Part shown: piece by piece, positions 5,020 through 8,045 of the stretch | How the letters are laid out: each line of letters opens with the position of its first letter | Numbering within the stretch: the stretch's first letter is position 1 | Position numbers and translations under genes: made by a program | NCBI GenBank assembly: GCA_943323705.2 | Contig: CALPIT020000113.1 | Span: 1-8,045, forward strand | Length of the DNA: 8,045 nt | Direction of reading: 5' to 3' | Source of the DNA: Streptomyces griseus | GTDB lineage: Bacteria > Bacteroidota > Bacteroidia > Chitinophagales > Chitinophagaceae | The notes under the pieces: generated by a model | What the model saw: only the letters and a program-made list of their open reading frames with translations | Databases searched by the model: none | What the model was told of the DNA's origin: nothing

Positions 5020-7458
5020 TTATGTTGTTAAACGCTTTGTTCTCTTCAATTTTCTATGGTCAAGAAAGTAAATTAGCCGAGCTGTAATTTCTCTGCCCTG
5101 TGGTTTCGTCAAAACTTGCCTCATATTTTTTATATATCCAGGATTTGTGGAACCATCAACTGCTGCATCGCCCGGCAACCAGTTTTTCCATCCTAAGATG
5201 AAACGACTTCCATACATGAAATCCCAAGTGTAAAACATATCAAGATTGTAAGCATTGTAATTATCGTCGTTACCGGCAATGAACGGTCTGTCTGTCCAGT
5301 AGCCATTTTCATCCACATTGTAAAAATTAAAATAATTTACTTTACTCCAATAATGTCTGGCTCTTAAAGTCATAAACATTCTGGGAGTGAAATTGATCAT
5401 ACCGGAAAGCACATTGGTATACTGCTTCACATCTCTCCAACCGATGATAGGATCTCCGTTAGACTCCCGTTGAAAGGCATAGCCCACATTACCGCGATCA
5501 ACACTTCCACCTGTTTGAAGTTCAATACTCAACCTATCGCTGAAACGGTAACGAATATTAAAGTCGCCTCTATAGAAATTTGAATTTTTGAATGCCGTAG
5601 TGTTCGCATAACCCACATCCAATCCGGCAAAAAAACGTTTACGGCTATCCGAACTTCCACTGATGCCAAAGTACTGCCAAGGCATCATTCTCACCATCTT
5701 GCCTGGCGTTCTCAATTCGAAATAATCATGCTGCCACACTGGCTTAGATTCAAACATAATGGTGAGGTCCCAGAAATTTTTGAAAAAATAAAATGCACTA
5801 CCGCCCACTCTAAAATCACTCCATTTCATTGGCGTATACAGATAGCTGTTATCCGCACTCAGAGAATACACGTATGTTAAAAAATGTTTTGTGGGTGTCA
5901 GTTGTTTATAAGCAAAAGAAGCACTGGTGCTGAATTCGTTCGGTGCTTGCAAGTAGCCCAAATCATTAGGATTATAATGCTCCGACTCTATGTTTTGTCC
6001 AATTTCAAACTGAAACTTACCACTTACTTTTTTTACACTCAATTGGGTATTGTATCCGTTTTCATTAAGGTCGCCACTAATCATACTGTAACGGGCAGTG
6101 CCAGTTAAGGCATAGATGTTCTTCTTATCAAAAAATGAAAAGTCTAGTGCAGAAACATTGGCATCATGTGAGCTGCCGCTTCTAATCACATTTGTATTGG
6201 TGAATGTTATAGAAGACCTTCCTTTCAATGCCTTGTCGATAACAAATACATTGTAATTGGTCAATGGCGCCGTCTGTATTTTTTGTGTAGAGCCGGTTCT
6301 TTTATCTCTTACTGTCGCATACATTGTGGCGCTTACTGCATTGAATACGCCTATACCAATATTTTTTTTGTTTCTTCCCGAAAATTTTACCGCATTGATT
6401 AATTGGGTAACCCCAGGATTGTTTACAATATTTATGTTGCTGTCTCCTGCTGCCAAATCGTTCACATCATAATAACCATTAGGCGTTAATCCGATTCTTC
6501 TACTATAAAACAAACCTGCTTTATTAAAAAGTTCGGTGCCTTCGGTAAAAAATGGTCTGTTTTCCTGGAAACGAACTTCATAAGGTGAAAGGTTGAGCAC
6601 ATTGTTGTCGGATATCACCTGACCGAAATCGGGAACCAGTGTAGCATCCAAAGTAAAACTTTCATTCACACCCCATTTTACATCCATGCCACCACTGCGC
6701 AACCACTGATTGTCGCGCCCATTGGATGTGGGTGTGCTCCTGTAACCAGTACTAATGTATGGAAGAAAAGAAAGCCTCAACGGCGGCTTGATATGAGTAA
6801 CGCCTTCGAGGTTTCCAAACTGATTCACAAATCCATCAATGTTTGGGTTGATAGGACTCCAATATGCACTTTCATTATTCTTTCTGGTAAAGCGATTGAA
6901 ATTGATTCCCCAATGTTGAACCTCCGCCTGAGAAAAACGAAGGGATATGTAAGGTATTTTCATTTCTAGCACCCAACCGTCTTCAACAAATTTCACATTG
7001 CTTTCCCAAACGGCATCCCAGCTGTAATCAACATCAGCCGTTTGCGAAATACGTGCATCAGATTGTACGTTTCTGGAGGTAACTGTAAATTGAAATGCAT
7101 TTTGATGATCATTGTACGTGTCAAAGCATACAGTGAAAAAATCTACATTCTGTCTTTGTTCTTTATCTCTTGCCGTCAGCTGTTTTTTTATTTCTTTAGG
7201 ATTATCGAAAAGTTTTGCTGCTACATAAATGGCTTCATCATCATATAAAACCCACACCTGCGTCTTTTTGGTTGCAGGCTTTCCATAATCGGGAGAACTG
7301 GTGATGAAACTATCGGCTGGTATGGCGATACTCCAATTGCTTTCTATTATTCGGCCATCTATCTTTGGAGGATTATTTGTTCTTTGGGCTTCTAGTTTTC
7401 GCTGGGCAAAAGCAGAAGTACAACAAACCAGCATAATAAACAGTAAAAATCTGAACAT
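5020..7458 (-). CDS. CBM9-like / DUF5916 outer-membrane protein
   Basis: This 812-residue protein begins with a clear signal peptide (MFRFLLFIML...), with cleavage likely after AFA-18. Residues about 28-225 form a CBM9-like beta-sandwich, with KIDG at 32-35, W42, VWVLYDDEAIYVAAKLFD around 68-85 and the DFFTVCFDTYNDHQNAFQF block at 106-124. The rest matches DUF5916: a D259-V-K-W-G segment, LVPDFGQVISDN (274-285), then NLSPYEVRFQENRPFF and FYSRRIG up to about 323, followed by alternating aromatic-rich strands to the end, as expected for an outer-membrane beta-barrel. The biochemical role is not established; binding or import of a carbohydrate or other ligand is a guess from the CBM9 similarity. 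A well-formed promoter lies directly upstream, and korB follows after 48 bases, so the two may share a transcript without sharing a function. Confidence 0.88.
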   Translation of the reverse strand: MFRFLLFIMLVCCTSAFAQRKLEAQRTNNPPKIDGRIIESNWSIAIPADSFITSSPDYGKPATKKTQVWVLYDDEAIYVAAKLFDNPKEIKKQLTARDKEQRQNVDFFTVCFDTYNDHQNAFQFTVTSRNVQSDARISQTADVDYSWDAVWESNVKFVEDGWVLEMKIPYISLRFSQAEVQHWGINFNRFTRKNNESAYWSPINPNIDGFVNQFGNLEGVTHIKPPLRLSFLPYISTGYRSTPTSNGRDNQWLRSGGMDVKWGVNESFTLDATLVPDFGQVISDNNVLNLSPYEVRFQENRPFFTEGTELFNKAGLFYSRRIGLTPNGYYDVNDLAAGDSNINIVNNPGVTQLINAVKFSGRNKKNIGIGVFNAVSATMYATVRDKRTGSTQKIQTAPLTNYNVFVIDKALKGRSSITFTNTNVIRSGSSHDANVSALDFSFFDKKNIYALTGTARYSMISGDLNENGYNTQLSVKKVSGKFQFEIGQNIESEHYNPNDLGYLQAPNEFSTSASFAYKQLTPTKHFLTYVYSLSADNSYLYTPMKWSDFRVGGSAFYFFKNFWDLTIMFESKPVWQHDYFELRTPGKMVRMMPWQYFGISGSSDSRKRFFAGLDVGYANTTAFKNSNFYRGDFNIRYRFSDRLSIELQTGGSVDRGNVGYAFQRESNGDPIIGWRDVKQYTNVLSGMINFTPRMFMTLRARHYWSKVNYFNFYNVDENGYWTDRPFIAGNDDNYNAYNLDMFYTWDFMYGSRFILGWKNWLPGDAAVDGSTNPGYIKNMRQVLTKPQGREITARLIYFLDHRKLKRTKRLTT

Positions 7459-7462
7459 GGTG

Positions 7463-7493
7463 CAAAATTAGCATTTCAGTTTTGAGGAGGCAA
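7463..7493 (-). promoter_or_regulatory. Bacteroidota-type promoter of the DUF5916 gene (TTG-N20-TAATTTTG)
   Basis: Read leftward, TTG at 7493-7491, a 20-base spacer and TAATTTTG at 7470-7463 match the phylum consensus. Spacing is identical to that of the toxin promoter at the other end of the window. Only 4 bases separate the box from the ATG at 7458, so the mRNA would be leaderless or nearly so, and no Shine-Dalgarno site is possible. Confidence 0.65.
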
Positions 7494-7580
7494 TTAATAT
7501 TTTGAGGGCAATGATTTTCAATTTAGTTTATGCTGATTTTTCTTTTTACATTGAGTACTTGGAATAAAATCTACAAATTC

Positions 7581-7633
7581 AAAAGTAAAAATTCAAAATT
7601 TTAAAAAAGGGAGTTCTTCAATTTTTTACTTTT
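7581..7633. repeat. AT-rich inverted repeat in the divergent spacer
   Basis: AAAAGTAAAAATT (7581-7593) is matched by its near-complement AATTTTTTACTTTT (7620-7633), with one extra base in the second arm and 26 bases between. It lies upstream of the transporter start, whose possible -7 box TACTTTTA (7627-7634) overlaps the second arm. The composition is extremely AT-rich, so chance pairing is possible. Confidence 0.35.
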
Positions 7634-7657
7634 ACATTTCGACTTAAATATATTCAA

Positions 7658-8045
7658 TTGAAAAAATGGTTTGAATTCAATAAAAAAGAGCTGGCTTTAA
7701 TCACAGGTGTACTGCTGTTTTTAGTATTTGTTATTGTGAATCCTTTCTCGCTTGCAACTAAACCTAATCTAGTTTTGTCAATCGCTGTATTGATGATCAG
7801 CTGGTGGGTGTTAGACGCTTTGCCATTGGCTGTAGTTGCTTTATTACCCATCGTTTTATTTCCGGTATTTAATATTTCGTCTATTAAAGACGTTACCAAA
7901 TCATACTCAGATTCCATCATCTACTTATTCATGGGAGGTTTCTTTTTGGGCATCGCCATTGAAAAATGGAATCTTCACAAAAGAATTGCATTGGGTATCA
8001 TCAACATTACCGGCACCAATGGCAACCGCATTATTCTTGGTTTTA
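7658..8045 (+). CDS. SLC13/DASS-family anion (dicarboxylate) symporter, N-terminal part
   Basis: The rightward frame is open for 129 codons to the window end, so the gene is truncated by the edge. The protein begins (M)KKWFEFNKKELALIT. It has hydrophobic helices at about 13-32, 37-54 and 56-71, then the family signature Y-x-D-S-I-I-Y-L-F-M-G-G-F-F-L-G-I-A-I-E-K-W-N-L-H-K-R around residues 83-109 and a G-x-N-R-I-I-L-G-F segment at the edge. This is the N-terminal half-repeat of sodium-coupled di- and tricarboxylate or sulfate transporters of the divalent anion:sodium symporter family; the SNT ion and substrate motifs would lie beyond the window. No in-frame ATG occurs before the middle of the second helix, so I use the TTG at 7658; an ATT two codons upstream is the only nearby alternative. 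It is transcribed away from the DUF5916 gene. Confidence 0.82.
   Translation, partial: MKKWFEFNKKELALITGVLLFLVFVIVNPFSLATKPNLVLSIAVLMISWWVLDALPLAVVALLPIVLFPVFNISSIKDVTKSYSDSIIYLFMGGFFLGIAIEKWNLHKRIALGIINITGTNGNRIILGF

Noticed and set aside
7654..7920. Leftward 88-codon frame opposite the transporter start
   Set aside because: It is the complement of a clear SLC13 N-terminus, and its low-complexity Asn/Thr/Ser-rich translation lacks any family pattern.
1..8045. CRISPR array, tRNA, rRNA or insertion sequence
   Set aside because: I saw no regularly spaced repeats, no cloverleaf or rRNA-like sequence and no transposase reading frame in the window.

Overview
The window looks like chromosomal DNA from a member of the Bacteroidota. 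Non-coding stretches are AT-rich. Four of seven genes carry the phylum's TAnnTTTG promoter box just before the start codon. The gene content also fits: a CBM9/DUF5916 outer-membrane protein, a TPP-binding 2-oxoacid:ferredoxin oxidoreductase subunit, and an EptA-type transferase paired with a PAP2 phosphatase. I cannot place it below phylum with confidence.

Layout: six genes run leftward and one runs rightward. At 1-234 is the N-terminal part of a HigB/RelE-type toxin that leaves the window; its promoter carries a palindrome suited to toxin-antitoxin autoregulation. After about 300 non-coding bases come two overlapping genes, a PAP2 phosphatase (about 2047-2892) followed by an EptA/MCR-type phosphoethanolamine transferase (537-2066). 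This phosphatase-then-transferase order recalls lpxE-eptA of Helicobacter pylori and suggests an outer-membrane lipid A remodelling pair. Next are a TIP30-like NAD(P)-binding protein (3170-3844), a GC-rich palindromic element (3912-3939) touching the stop of korB (3940-4971), and an 812-residue DUF5916 protein (5020-7458). A divergent spacer of about 200 bases separates that gene from the start of an SLC13/DASS carboxylate transporter (7658 to the window end).

The best-supported functional unit is the phosphatase plus phosphoethanolamine transferase: the first would expose a lipid A position and the second would cap it, lowering negative surface charge. The other genes look like separate housekeeping or envelope functions. 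I did not find a clearly new multi-gene defence or mobile system. The most worthwhile signals are the near-leaderless promoter arrangement, the operator inside the toxin promoter, the EptA that lacks the cystine around its nucleophile, and a korB with no korA beside it.
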